A stretch of DNA of 64,000 nt from Firmicutes bacterium CAG:631 (GTDB taxonomy: Bacteria; Bacillota_I; Bacilli_A; RFN20; CAG-631), in contig HF998010.1 in NCBI GenBank assembly GCA_000433015.1, forward strand, positions 36,837-100,836, read 5' to 3'. The notes under the pieces were generated by a model, which was not told the origin of the DNA, made no database searches, and saw nothing but the letters and a program-made list of their open reading frames with translations. Both the position numbers and the translations under genes were made by a program. Of the stretch, positions 52,812-61,854 are shown in pieces. The first letter of the stretch is position 1. Every line of letters starts with the position of its first letter.

Positions 52812-53990
52812 TTATTCTGCGTTTTCTTCTTTTTCTTTTGTTTCTTCTTGATTTTTCTTTAATCCAATTCTTTCTTTTCTAGCAACTAATACTTCAGTCG
52901 TTGTTGGATCAAAGAAATGAACTTTATTCATATCAAAAGTAAATAAAATTTTATCGTGAACTTGAATATCATTATTAGCAGAAGTTTTAACAATGATTCT
53001 TTGTCCATTCATATAACCATAAACGATGAGTTCATGTCCTAATAATTCAACGACATCACATTCAACTTCTGTTGCTGATTTAGGATATTTTTGAACAATT
53101 TCTCCATTAATATGAATGTCTTCTGGACGAATACCTAAAATGACTTCATCATTTTCATATCCTTGAATATTTGGTCTTAATTTTTCAGGAATGAAGATTT
53201 TAATTGTTCTTTCTGTTTTTGAACCTTCAATAACAAAGCAATCGTCAATATATTTTCCCTTTAAAAAGTTCATTGCAGGAGAACCGATAAATCCACCAAC
53301 GAAAATATTTGCTGGATTGTTATATACTTCTTTTGGTGTTCCAATTTGTTGAATATAACCATCTTTCATAACGACAATACGAGTAGCCATTGTCATCGCT
53401 TCGGTTTGGTCGTGGGTAACGTAAATCGTTGTTGCACCTACACGTTCATGAATTTTAATAATTTCAGATCTCATTTGTACCCGTAGTTTAGCATCTAGGT
53501 TAGATAAAGGTTCATCCATTAAGAATACTTTAGGGTTTCTAACAATAGCTCTTCCTAAAGCAACCCGTTGTCTTTGACCACCAGAAAGTGCTTTTGGACG
53601 ACGATTTAAATAAGGTTCTAGTCCTAAAATTGCTGCTGCTTCATTGACTCTTCTTTCGATTTCTTCTTTAGGAATTTTACGTAATTTTAATCCAAAAGCC
53701 ATGTTATCATAAACAGTCATATGAGGATACAAAGCATAGCTTTGGAAAACCATCGCAATGTCTCTATCTTTTGGTGCAATGTCATTCACTAAACGATTGT
53801 TAATGTATAATTCACCACTTGTAATTTCTTCAAGACCAGCAACCATTCTTAATGTTGTTGTTTTTCCACATCCAGAAGGGCCGACAAAAACGATAAATTC
53901 ATGATCGTTTACATCTAAATTAAAATCAAAAACAGCTTGAACTTTATTGTCATAAATTTTATTAATATCTTTAAATTTTAATGTTGCCAT
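52812..53990 (-). CDS. msmX: MsmX/UgpC-type sugar ABC transporter ATPase
   Basis: The 392-residue ATPase has GPSGCGKTT, Q-loop FQSYALYPHMTVYDN, LSGGQRQRVALGRA, DEPLSNLDAKLR and the C-terminal TOBE/OB domain of carbohydrate importers. MsmX-type ATPases serve several sugar transporters encoded elsewhere, which fits the lack of permeases here. The gene is preceded by a 9-bp inverted repeat and a minus-strand TATAAT, and by the gene of a likely regulator. It has its own terminator. Confidence 0.92.
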   Translation of the reverse strand: MATLKFKDINKIYDNKVQAVFDFNLDVNDHEFIVFVGPSGCGKTTTLRMVAGLEEITSGELYINNRLVNDIAPKDRDIAMVFQSYALYPHMTVYDNMAFGLKLRKIPKEEIERRVNEAAAILGLEPYLNRRPKALSGGQRQRVALGRAIVRNPKVFLMDEPLSNLDAKLRVQMRSEIIKIHERVGATTIYVTHDQTEAMTMATRIVVMKDGYIQQIGTPKEVYNNPANIFVGGFIGSPAMNFLKGKYIDDCFVIEGSKTERTIKIFIPEKLRPNIQGYENDEVILGIRPEDIHINGEIVQKYPKSATEVECDVVELLGHELIVYGYMNGQRIIVKTSANNDIQVHDKILFTFDMNKVHFFDPTTTEVLVARKERIGLKKNQEETKEKEENAE

Positions 53991-54041
53991 AATTATTCTC
54001 CTTTTTACTATTCTTTATTATAACAAAAAAAATTTTTTTGT

Positions 54042-54062
54042 ATTTGTGCATTGTGCACAAAT
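54042..54062. promoter_or_regulatory. operator 1: ATTTGTGCA-N3-TGCACAAAT upstream of msmX
   Basis: A perfect 9-bp inverted repeat with three-base spacer abuts the regulator stop codon and overlaps the expected -35 position of msmX, whose TATAAT lies at 54022-54017. A second copy sits at the regulator promoter. Confidence 0.75.
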
Positions 54063-54617
54063 TTATAAGTGATAACTCGAAAATAAGAGTTTTAAAAAAA
54101 TGGCTGTATCAAAATCTTTAATATCCATACCACTGGTATAATAAAATTGATTGAGTCGATATTGAAAGGAGTTGCGATGTAAATATAATTCTTTTGCCGC
54201 TTCTGTTGCATTTAAATTACAATTAATAAAGACATTTGCTGTATCTAAATATTCTTTTTTGATGGAGTGCAACAATTGTTGCATATCTTTAAGAATGTGT
54301 TCGTTTGATAAATTTCTCAAAAGAAACTCGAAAGCTGTAAAGACTTGATTGTGAATAAAAGATAAATATTTTAAAAATAAAGTATCAAATTTTGGAACAA
54401 TAAAACAAGAAACGACCATGGCATAATCATTAATAATCATTTGAACAGCTTGTTTTAATCGATAAACAAAACTATCACAATCATAAACAATAATCATTGC
54501 CAATGAATCTTCCCAAAAAAGATCTATTTTTTGATTGAAATGTTGTTTTAATAATTGTTCAATACTATTTTGAAATTGAATATTAGAAATTTGTAGATAA
54601 GCTTTCGATTGTTTCAT
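54063..54617 (-). CDS. PucR/CdaR-type C-terminal HTH regulator, likely of msmX
   Basis: The 184-residue protein has an N-terminal sensory region of unknown type and a C-terminal PucR/CdaR helix-turn-helix (about 130-182: TANVFINCNLNATEAAKELY, LHRNSFQYRL, GMDIKDF). I start it at ATG 54617 with AGGGTG upstream; a GTG six codons earlier lies inside the operator. Both its promoter and that of the downstream msmX have matching inverted repeats, so it probably controls itself and the sugar ATPase. The ligand may be a sugar signal. Confidence 0.8.
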   Translation of the reverse strand: MKQSKAYLQISNIQFQNSIEQLLKQHFNQKIDLFWEDSLAMIIVYDCDSFVYRLKQAVQMIINDYAMVVSCFIVPKFDTLFLKYLSFIHNQVFTAFEFLLRNLSNEHILKDMQQLLHSIKKEYLDTANVFINCNLNATEAAKELYLHRNSFQYRLNQFYYTSGMDIKDFDTAIFLKLLFSSYHL

Positions 54618-54618
54618 G

Positions 54619-54639
54619 ATTTGTTCACCCTGCACAAAT
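54619..54639. promoter_or_regulatory. operator 2: ATTTGTTCA-N3-TGCACAAAT at the regulator promoter
   Basis: Arms and spacer match operator 1 with one mismatch. It directly follows a minus-strand TATACT (-10, 54645-54640) and ends 1 base before the regulator ATG, so binding here would block its own transcription. Confidence 0.72.
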
Positions 54640-54666
54640 AGTATATCATATTCCTATTAAAATAAA

Positions 54667-54686
54667 AAACTCTTTTTCAAGAGTTT
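54667..54686 (-). terminator. terminator of the patatin gene
   Basis: An 8-bp stem (aaactctt with aagagttt) reads into a T run on the minus strand, overlapping the patatin stop codon. Confidence 0.75.
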
Positions 54687-55632
54687 ATTGCATTTGTGCA
54701 TCAATAATTTCCATGATTTCATCTTTTGCAGATTTATCAGGATTCAGTTGACCTACAACATCAAAATGATCTAATCGATAATAATAATTAGGATAAGAAT
54801 TATAAATAATTCTAGATTTAAATAATCGAGATAAAACCCGTTTAATTGCTCCTTTTTCATAGAAAGGATTTTTTTCGTCATCCTTGATGTTATCTAAAAT
54901 CTTTTTAGCAGTCAAATAGCCATTTTTTAAACGAAATTCAATGTTTGCCGGTTTAAAATCTAAAGCATCAAATCGACTCGTTCCAAGTTGATAGGGAGGA
55001 GTAAAATCAATGACAGAAATGCCTTCTAATTCTTCTGGCGTTGGATGATATTCAGGACGTAAACCAATAATAATAATGACATCACAACCGGTATTTTTAA
55101 GCACACGAACCGGCACATTATCTTTAAAGCCATCACTATAATAATGCTCACCAATTTTTACTGGAGCATAAACATAAGGGATAGCTGAACTAGCTAAGGT
55201 ATAAGATAAAATCTCTTCTTTGGTTTTACCATTTGCTAAAAAATATTCGATTTTTTGTGTATCTTTATTAAAAGCGGTAATATATAATTTTTTATCAGAT
55301 TGAGAAACATGGTCAAAATCAATATTATTTTCTAAAATTTTAATCAATCCGTTGCGTGAAAAAATACCACCTTTTTCTGATTTTGATTTTAATTTTAAAG
55401 CATCTTTTTTACTAATGGTTTTCCAAACCTCAGCACAACCTTCTATTTTTTCATCGACAACCATTAAAGCATTGATGGACCCAATAGAATTAGCTGAAAC
55501 ATGAGTTACATAAGGTAAGATATTTGCTTCCTTTAAAGCTTTTAAAACACCAGCTTGATAAGCCCCTTTTGCGCCGCCCCCGCCTAAAACGAGACCAATT
55601 TTTTGTTTTCTATCCTTCAATTTGTGGTTCAT
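54685..55632 (-). CDS. patatin-like phospholipase
   Basis: The 315-residue protein has the oxyanion loop GGGGAKGAYQAG (about 17-28) and a catalytic-serine region SANSIGSINA with Ser49, where the usual GxSxG is A-N-S-I-G. The dyad Asp lies in YSDGFKDNVPV. RssA-type family members hydrolyse lipids or are regulatory. I start at ATG 55632 (GAGG 6 bases upstream) rather than the GTG four codons before. It overlaps walJ by 23 bases. Confidence 0.88.
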   Translation of the reverse strand: MNHKLKDRKQKIGLVLGGGGAKGAYQAGVLKALKEANILPYVTHVSANSIGSINALMVVDEKIEGCAEVWKTISKKDALKLKSKSEKGGIFSRNGLIKILENNIDFDHVSQSDKKLYITAFNKDTQKIEYFLANGKTKEEILSYTLASSAIPYVYAPVKIGEHYYSDGFKDNVPVRVLKNTGCDVIIIIGLRPEYHPTPEELEGISVIDFTPPYQLGTSRFDALDFKPANIEFRLKNGYLTAKKILDNIKDDEKNPFYEKGAIKRVLSRLFKSRIIYNSYPNYYYRLDHFDVVGQLNPDKSAKDEIMEIIDAQMQ

Positions 55633-56383
55633 ATATTTCCTCACCCTCTAAGCATCGATCTTGTTTTGCTATTTTTAATATTATATGAGATACATCAATT
55701 TCTCTATGCTTCATTACCGTATAAAACGTTTGAATAATAAGTTCTTCTGTGTTTGTTTCTAAACTACGATGTAAAAAACAAATTTCTTTCGTATTTGGCC
55801 CCATCACATTGGAAAGGGTCACACAACAATCTTGATTCGATAAATGCCCTTTTATAGATAAAATTCGTTGTTTTAAATACATTGGACGATGAGATAACAT
55901 CAGCATTCTTGGATCATGGTTGCTTTCAATTAGATAATAATGACAATTGTTCATTAATCGTTGAATTTGAACATGGACATAACCTGTATCGGTTATATAA
56001 GCCATTTTTTCATTTTGGTAATCAATCAAAAAGCCAATGGTTCCTTCTATATCATGAGACATTGGTAAAACAAGTAAATGAAATCCTAAAATATCAATGT
56101 TTTCATAATCGTGTAATTGGTGATCTACCAAAAGATCTAATTGAGAATCCACATGAGCATAAATCATTTCTTTATCAAAAGCACGCAAGCATACGCAATG
56201 ATCTTTATGTAAATGAGTTATAATGACGGCTTTAATTTGTTGAAAAGATAAATGTGCTTGTATTAGTCGTTTGTTTAATTCATTTAAACTTAATCCACAA
56301 TCAATGAGCAAAATTTCATTTTTATCATTGACTAAAGCAGTACTGTTTCCTTTTGAGCCACTAGATAAAACAAAATATTTCAT
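55610..56383 (-). CDS. walJ: WalJ/YycJ metallo-beta-lactamase-fold hydrolase
   Basis: The 257-residue protein has the zinc motif THLHKDHC (about 57-64), SSGSKGNSTALV at the N-terminus, and later zinc-site residues in MSHDIEGTIGF, TDTGYV and SNHDPRML. WalJ-type proteins are exonuclease-like and tied to DNA replication and cell-division control. It overlaps dnaB by 4 bases, in the replication cluster gdpP-rplI-dnaB. Confidence 0.88.
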   Translation of the reverse strand: MKYFVLSSGSKGNSTALVNDKNEILLIDCGLSLNELNKRLIQAHLSFQQIKAVIITHLHKDHCVCLRAFDKEMIYAHVDSQLDLLVDHQLHDYENIDILGFHLLVLPMSHDIEGTIGFLIDYQNEKMAYITDTGYVHVQIQRLMNNCHYYLIESNHDPRMLMLSHRPMYLKQRILSIKGHLSNQDCCVTLSNVMGPNTKEICFLHRSLETNTEELIIQTFYTVMKHREIDVSHIILKIAKQDRCLEGEEIYEPQIEG

Positions 56384-57762
56384 GCATTTTTATCTCCTGT
56401 CATGACTCTATTGGTTTGATTGTCCAACTCAAAAAATTTACTAATGTGTTTATAAAATAACATATCAATGGTTCCTAAAGCTCCATTACGATGCTTTGCA
56501 ATAATCAGTTTTGTTTCACTGACGGATTCGGCTCCAGGTGAAACTTTTTCACCATCGGTGGATTCCCCATAATCATTACGATGAATGAATAAAACAATAT
56601 CCGCATCTTGTTCAATGTTGCCAGATTCTCTTAAGTCCGATAACATTGGTATTTTTCCGCTTCTTTTTTCCACATCACGATTTAATTGAGATAAAACTAA
56701 AATTGGGGTTTTAAAATCGCGAGCTAAAGCTTTTAAAGCAGCAGAAATTTCTCCTAATTCTAAGGAACGATTGTCTTTTTTAGAGCGAAAATCAGGGGAA
56801 ATCAATCCAATATAATCTACAACAACTAATCCGATATCACCATATGCCGCTTGCAATTTTTGTAATTTTGCACGCATTTCAATGACTTTTATGGCTGGAG
56901 TTTCATCAATAAAAATCTTCATTTCTTGTAAATCACGGATGGCTTTACTTACACGTAATTCCTCTTCTTTATTAAATGAAGCGGTTTGAATTTTACGAAT
57001 ACTGATACCACTTGTGGCTGCAAGTATCCGATTGGTCAATTGATCAACACCCATTTCTAAACTAAACATGACGGTTGCTTTATCCGATGATTTGGCAGCA
57101 TTAACTAAAAAATTTAAAGCTAAAGCGGATTTACCAACACTAGGACGAGCAGCTAAAATAATTAAATCACCAGGGTGAAATCCCAAAGTAATGCGATCCA
57201 AAGTAGGAATTCCAGTTTTTGTGCCTTCATTAGCATTCGTGCCACTAATTAATTCTTGAGTTCTTAGTTTATATTGTTGTAAAGCGGTATCCATTTTTAC
57301 AAAATTTTCTACTCTTCTTTGTTTGGTAATGGATAAAGTTTCTTTTTCAATTTGATTAATATAATCAGCAATATTTCCATCAACTTCTTTTTTCCAATTC
57401 GTGATGATACTATTGCTTAATAAAATTAATTTTCGTAAAATGGATCTTTCTTCTACTGTATTAATATAATAACGACTATTGCTAATATCAATAAAAGAAT
57501 CACAAAGTTCGATAATATAAGCAGCATCTCCTACTTTTTCTAATTGATTATCCATAGATAGGCGATCAATTAAAACAGAGGGTTCAATTTTTGCTTTGTT
57601 TTCATTAAAAATTTTCATTAAAGTTGCAAAAATAATTTGATTTTTTTCAAAGTAAAAATCTTCAGGTTTTAAACGTGTACCTGCCTCAATTAATGCATCT
57701 TTTGAGAAAATCATATTGGCTAAAACTTGCTTTTCGGCATCTAAATTATTTGGGAGTTCCAT
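56380..57762 (-). CDS. dnaB: replicative DNA helicase
   Basis: The 460-residue hexameric helicase has an N-terminal helical domain, Walker A ARPSVGKSAL (about 206-215), Walker B VVVDYIGLI, DLRESGNIEQDADIVLFIHR and an arginine finger in the C-terminal half. Length is typical. In Bacillus it is named dnaC. It lies 26 bases after rplI. Confidence 0.96.
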   Translation of the reverse strand: MELPNNLDAEKQVLANMIFSKDALIEAGTRLKPEDFYFEKNQIIFATLMKIFNENKAKIEPSVLIDRLSMDNQLEKVGDAAYIIELCDSFIDISNSRYYINTVEERSILRKLILLSNSIITNWKKEVDGNIADYINQIEKETLSITKQRRVENFVKMDTALQQYKLRTQELISGTNANEGTKTGIPTLDRITLGFHPGDLIILAARPSVGKSALALNFLVNAAKSSDKATVMFSLEMGVDQLTNRILAATSGISIRKIQTASFNKEEELRVSKAIRDLQEMKIFIDETPAIKVIEMRAKLQKLQAAYGDIGLVVVDYIGLISPDFRSKKDNRSLELGEISAALKALARDFKTPILVLSQLNRDVEKRSGKIPMLSDLRESGNIEQDADIVLFIHRNDYGESTDGEKVSPGAESVSETKLIIAKHRNGALGTIDMLFYKHISKFFELDNQTNRVMTGDKNA

Positions 57763-57788
57763 ATGACGACTCTCCTCCTTTAATGATA

Positions 57789-58241
57789 TTAGTTATGTTT
57801 TTCAATCACTTCAATTTCAATTTTTGCAGTTATGTCTTTATATAATACTACTTCAAAAATTGCTTCGCCTACCGCTTTTAAAGGAACAAAATTTTTAATG
57901 TTTTTCTTATCAATAACGATACCATATTGATTTTTTAACTGTTCTTCAATCATTTTGGCGGTAATGGCATGGTGTAATTTTCCTTCTTTTCCAGCAGGTT
58001 CTTCAAATAAAAGATGAATGTTTTTTAACTTTTCCTTTAATTGCATCGCTTGTTCACGATTTTGTATATCCCGTTTTCTTTCTTCTTCTTTTAACTTATT
58101 AAGTTCATTTAATGTGCCTTTTGTTTGAGCAACTGCTAATCCTTTTTTTATTAAAAAGTTATTTGCATATCCATCAGAAACTTCAATGACTTCGTTTTTC
58201 TTTCCAACATTTTTTACATCTTGTAATAAAATTACTTTCAT
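57789..58241 (-). CDS. rplI: ribosomal protein bL9
   Basis: The 150-residue protein starts MKVILLQDVKNVGKKNEVI and has the GYANNFLIKKGLA motif of the N-domain, a long connecting helix (about 42-75) and the C-domain (LHHAITAKMIEEQL). It binds 23S rRNA near the L1 stalk. It is 20 bases downstream of gdpP, the standard Bacilli order. Confidence 0.97.
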   Translation of the reverse strand: MKVILLQDVKNVGKKNEVIEVSDGYANNFLIKKGLAVAQTKGTLNELNKLKEEERKRDIQNREQAMQLKEKLKNIHLLFEEPAGKEGKLHHAITAKMIEEQLKNQYGIVIDKKNIKNFVPLKAVGEAIFEVVLYKDITAKIEIEVIEKHN

Positions 58242-58261
58242 TTTGCATCTTCCCCTTTTCT

Positions 58262-60256
58262 TTAAATTTTTCCATCTCGTAAAAAGACATCAATATTTTC
58301 TTTTAATTGTTCCATAACACTGTGAATACTTACATTGCTGATTTGAGTAGCAGAAGCGCTAAAATGTCCCCCACCGCCCATTTTTTCCATAATAATTTGG
58401 ACATTAAAGGATGTCGTAGAACGAGCACTGATACTAACTTGTTTTTCAGAAGTTCTGCCGACAACAAATGCAGCATTGACACCCCGTGTGTTTAAAATTT
58501 CTTCAGCGGCCTTGGCTAAAACCGTTCTAGTAACAATATATTCTTCATTGACTGAAGAAACAATAATTCCTGTATGAATTGGGTCACTATTATTAATGAT
58601 ACTATTCAATAACATTTTTTCTTCATATTCTTCTTTAAAGAATTCACTGACCTCTTCTACGCTTGCATTATAAGTTTTTAAAATCATACTCATTTCAAAT
58701 GTTTTACTACTTGTGTTAGATGTAAAGAATTTTGTATCTAAACAAATTCCAGCAAGCAAGAAATTAGCAATATCAATGGATAATTTTACTTTTTCCGATT
58801 GATAAAATAACATTTCAGTGACCAATTCACTAGCAGAACTAGATTGTGGTTCTTGATAAGAGAAAATTGGATTTTCAATATAAGAATCAGATTTCCGATG
58901 ATGGTCGATAACACAAATATTATTACATAATTCTAACAACTTTGGCTGCATGGTTAAAGCAGGACGGTGCGTGTCAACGACAACAACCAAGGAATTTTCT
59001 TCAACTAAATTGATGGCTTTTGCTGGGCTAATGGTCATTTTAGCAATTTCAGTTTGCGTGAAAGTTTGTTTAAAGGCTCTTCTAGCTTCGTGTTCTATGA
59101 GGTTATCTTCATAAACAATATAAGCAGGAACGTTTAAATTTTTAACTAATGCATACATTCCTAAACTGGCACCAATTGCATCAAAGTCCATATCTTTATG
59201 ACCCATAATAAATACATTTTTACTATCTTTAATTAAATTGGCAATCGCTGTCGCTAAAACACGACCACGAACATGGGATCGACTTTGTTTAACTTCACTT
59301 TTTGCTCCATAATATTCGGTTGGTTTGCCAAAAATATTGACAATTACTTGGTTTCCACCCCGACTTAAAGCCATATTGAGAGCTTGATAAGAAAGTTCAC
59401 TTAATCTTAAAATTGTTGATTGACCTTTGCCAATACCAATACTTACAGTTAATGCGTTTTCTTCTTTTTCCATTAAAACGCGAATATCATCTAATAAAGA
59501 GAATCGTTCTTCTTTAATTTTGCGATAATTTTTTTCTTCTCCCATAATTAAAAAAGTATCAACGCTACACGAACGAATAAAAAGATGATTTTCTGAAGCC
59601 CATTTCATAATCAAATTTTTGATATTTGTTACATGAACCATAAAATCTGTTTCATTATATAAAGTGATGGTATCTTGATAATTATCTATCATGACATATC
59701 CAATAAATGGTGCACTATCATCAATTAAAGTTCGTTGCATATCTTCAATGGTAATATCTTTTAAATAAATGACATGTAGCCCTTTGTTAATATTCACTAA
59801 GAATTTTTTTCCGTCAATGGTTGTTGTGATATCACTTTTTAGATTTTCTTCTAAAATCGTATCCATATTTGGAATCAACGTGTAAATGTTTTTACCGATA
59901 ACGCTTGATTTTTTAAACATAGAAGTAGAATTTGTCCAAATAATTTCATCTTCTTCATTATAGACTAGCATGGCAACATTACCAAATTCAAAAATAGAAC
60001 TCATCTCATTTCCAAAAATAGATGAAATATTAATATCTGTTCGAATTAAAAAAGATTCTATTTTTTTATTAAAATGAAGAATATTGAAAAAACTATGTAA
60101 ACAAACGAGTAACAAATAGCCACATAAGATAAATAAATCATATTTTTTAGTAATTCCTTGTAAAAATATAAAAAGGGCAAGACCTAAACCAATGAGCATT
60201 TCGAATAAAAAAATGACGAGAATGTTCATTTTTTCTTTTACAATTTTTTTGAGCAC
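58262..60256 (-). CDS. gdpP: GdpP-type cyclic-di-AMP phosphodiesterase
   Basis: The 664-residue protein has two N-terminal membrane helices (about 9-55), a PAS-like region, a degenerate GGDEF domain (VSIGIGKGQSTILRLSELSY) and a DHH-DHHA1 phosphodiesterase with GHKDMDFDAIGASLG, VVVDTHRPAL, VIDHHRKSDSY and GGGGHFSASA. It degrades c-di-AMP and so tunes potassium and cell-wall homeostasis. The start is probably GTG 60256 with GGAG 8 bases upstream; a GTG three codons earlier is too close to that site. Confidence 0.93.
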   Translation of the reverse strand: MLKKIVKEKMNILVIFLFEMLIGLGLALFIFLQGITKKYDLFILCGYLLLVCLHSFFNILHFNKKIESFLIRTDINISSIFGNEMSSIFEFGNVAMLVYNEEDEIIWTNSTSMFKKSSVIGKNIYTLIPNMDTILEENLKSDITTTIDGKKFLVNINKGLHVIYLKDITIEDMQRTLIDDSAPFIGYVMIDNYQDTITLYNETDFMVHVTNIKNLIMKWASENHLFIRSCSVDTFLIMGEEKNYRKIKEERFSLLDDIRVLMEKEENALTVSIGIGKGQSTILRLSELSYQALNMALSRGGNQVIVNIFGKPTEYYGAKSEVKQSRSHVRGRVLATAIANLIKDSKNVFIMGHKDMDFDAIGASLGMYALVKNLNVPAYIVYEDNLIEHEARRAFKQTFTQTEIAKMTISPAKAINLVEENSLVVVVDTHRPALTMQPKLLELCNNICVIDHHRKSDSYIENPIFSYQEPQSSSASELVTEMLFYQSEKVKLSIDIANFLLAGICLDTKFFTSNTSSKTFEMSMILKTYNASVEEVSEFFKEEYEEKMLLNSIINNSDPIHTGIIVSSVNEEYIVTRTVLAKAAEEILNTRGVNAAFVVGRTSEKQVSISARSTTSFNVQIIMEKMGGGGHFSASATQISNVSIHSVMEQLKENIDVFLRDGKI

Positions 60257-60349
60257 GCGGATCACTCCTTCTATTTAGTATACCAGTTTTTGAAATATAA
60301 ATATATATATATTTATAACACAACAAAAAAAATCAGAAAATGAAAACAT

Positions 60350-60898
60350 TTATAAATAAACAAAAAACAAAGAGAAAAATACGATAAAAACAAGTAAATT
60401 TAAAATTAAATAAATTAGTTGTCTTCCTTGAAAACGATTGGCATGATTTTTGGCAACTTCTTTAAAAATTTTTAAAATTTGTTCTTTTTCTTCTAAACTG
60501 ACATCTTCAAATATCACTTCAATTTTTCCTTCTACTTTTCTTAAACTAATATGATTTTTTAAATAATAGCCATCTTTATATTTTTCATCATAAGCAATTA
60601 AAGCATTTCCATAACTAGCCAAATTGGTATGAACACCATCAACAATCCAATAGATTCTTCGTCTAATAATTAAAAAATAAAGGATTAAAACAATTGGAGT
60701 TAAAGCAACACCAACATAGCCAACAATCAAGTTTTTAGTAATGGCGACAACAAAACAAACGAAAGAAAGATAAAATAGATAAATATAATTTTGTTCATCT
60801 AAAATAAATTTTTTATGGCAAAGGATGAGAGCGGATAGGATACTACGATACAAAAATAGTAGTGATATAACAAGACAAATAAATCCAATAACACTCAT
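60350..60898 (-). CDS. hypothetical four-helix membrane protein
   Basis: The 182-residue protein has hydrophobic segments around residues 3-22, 34-52, 56-74 and 160-180, with a soluble loop between the last two (about 80-155) containing YWIVDGVHTNLASYGNA and a helical FKEVAKNHANRF. I start at ATG 60898 with AAAAGGGTG upstream. It is transcribed toward gdpP but lies 84 bases away across an AT-rich stretch. I do not recognise a family. Confidence 0.65.
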   Translation of the reverse strand: MSVIGFICLVISLLFLYRSILSALILCHKKFILDEQNYIYLFYLSFVCFVVAITKNLIVGYVGVALTPIVLILYFLIIRRRIYWIVDGVHTNLASYGNALIAYDEKYKDGYYLKNHISLRKVEGKIEVIFEDVSLEEKEQILKIFKEVAKNHANRFQGRQLIYLILNLLVFIVFFSLFFVYL

Positions 60899-60983
60899 AA
60901 TGTCACCCTTTTCTATATAAAATATTTTAACATTATTATGTAAAAAAAACAATTTTTGCTATAATATAAAATAGGTGAGTAAA

Positions 60984-61832
60984 ATGAAAGAAAAAAGTTA
61001 TGCAAAAATCAATGTCGCATTAAATGTTGTTAAAGCCTTATCTAATGGCTATCATGAATTAGATATGATTAATGTATCTATAAGATTACATGATACAATT
61101 AAAGTTAAATTTAATAAAACTGGGGAAATCAAATTGTCTTCTAATGATCATCACCTTCCTGTAGATGATACTAATACGGTTGTCAAAATTATTCAAAAAG
61201 TAAAACAACAATTTAAATTAGATTTTGGTTGTGATGTGTATATCCAAAAAAGAATTCCACAACAATCTGGTTTAGGCGGTGGAAGTGGAAATGCAGCAGC
61301 AATTTTAAAATTATTAAATAAAAAATTTAAATTGAAAATGACGCCAGTTCAAATGATTAATTTTGTGAAACCCATTTCTTCTGATGCCCCATATCAATTA
61401 ATTAATTATCCAAGTAGAGTGAAAAAAATGGGAGAAGATGTTAAACCATTTGAATGTAAATTAAAAGGAAAACTTTTTGTGATTAAACCAAAAAGTGGCA
61501 ATTCAACACAAAAGGTTTTTGAAAATTTAAAAGATGAAACAATGGACCATCCAAATATTAATAAAGTAGAACGAGCTATGAAGGATGGCAATAGTGAATT
61601 GCTTAGTAAACATGTTACCAATAGTTTGTTAAAATCTGCTTGTGAATTGAATAAAGATATTGAACCAATCATTGAAAAACTTAAAAATTTAGGTTTTGAA
61701 GTTGTAAGTATGTCTGGAAGTGGAAGTACTTGTTTTGCTTATTCTAAAAATAAAAAAGTTTATAAAGCAGCAAAAAATTATTTTGTTAAAGATAATTATG
61801 ATGTTTGTAAATCCTATTCTTTCATTAAATAA
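60984..61832 (+). CDS. ispE: 4-diphosphocytidyl-2-C-methyl-D-erythritol kinase
   Basis: The 282-residue GHMP kinase has the AKINVALNV start, the glycine-rich ATP loop QQSGLGGGSGNAAAI (about 92-106) and a C-terminal MSGSGSTCFAY. It phosphorylates CDP-methylerythritol in the MEP isoprenoid pathway. The conserved GSDVPF of many IspE proteins appears as ISSDAPYQL, a mild divergence. I start at ATG 60984 with AGGTGA 5 bases upstream; a GTG three codons earlier overlaps that site. A TATAAT lies at 60960-60965. Confidence 0.88.
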   Translation: MKEKSYAKINVALNVVKALSNGYHELDMINVSIRLHDTIKVKFNKTGEIKLSSNDHHLPVDDTNTVVKIIQKVKQQFKLDFGCDVYIQKRIPQQSGLGGGSGNAAAILKLLNKKFKLKMTPVQMINFVKPISSDAPYQLINYPSRVKKMGEDVKPFECKLKGKLFVIKPKSGNSTQKVFENLKDETMDHPNINKVERAMKDGNSELLSKHVTNSLLKSACELNKDIEPIIEKLKNLGFEVVSMSGSGSTCFAYSKNKKVYKAAKNYFVKDNYDVCKSYSFIK

Positions 61833-61854
61833 AGGTCCTCTCGGACCTTTATTT
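61827..61854. terminator. bidirectional terminator between ispE and the CNNM gene
   Basis: A perfect 12-bp stem (aaataaaggtcc with ggacctttattt) and four-base loop covers the stop codons of both convergent genes. Confidence 0.9.
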
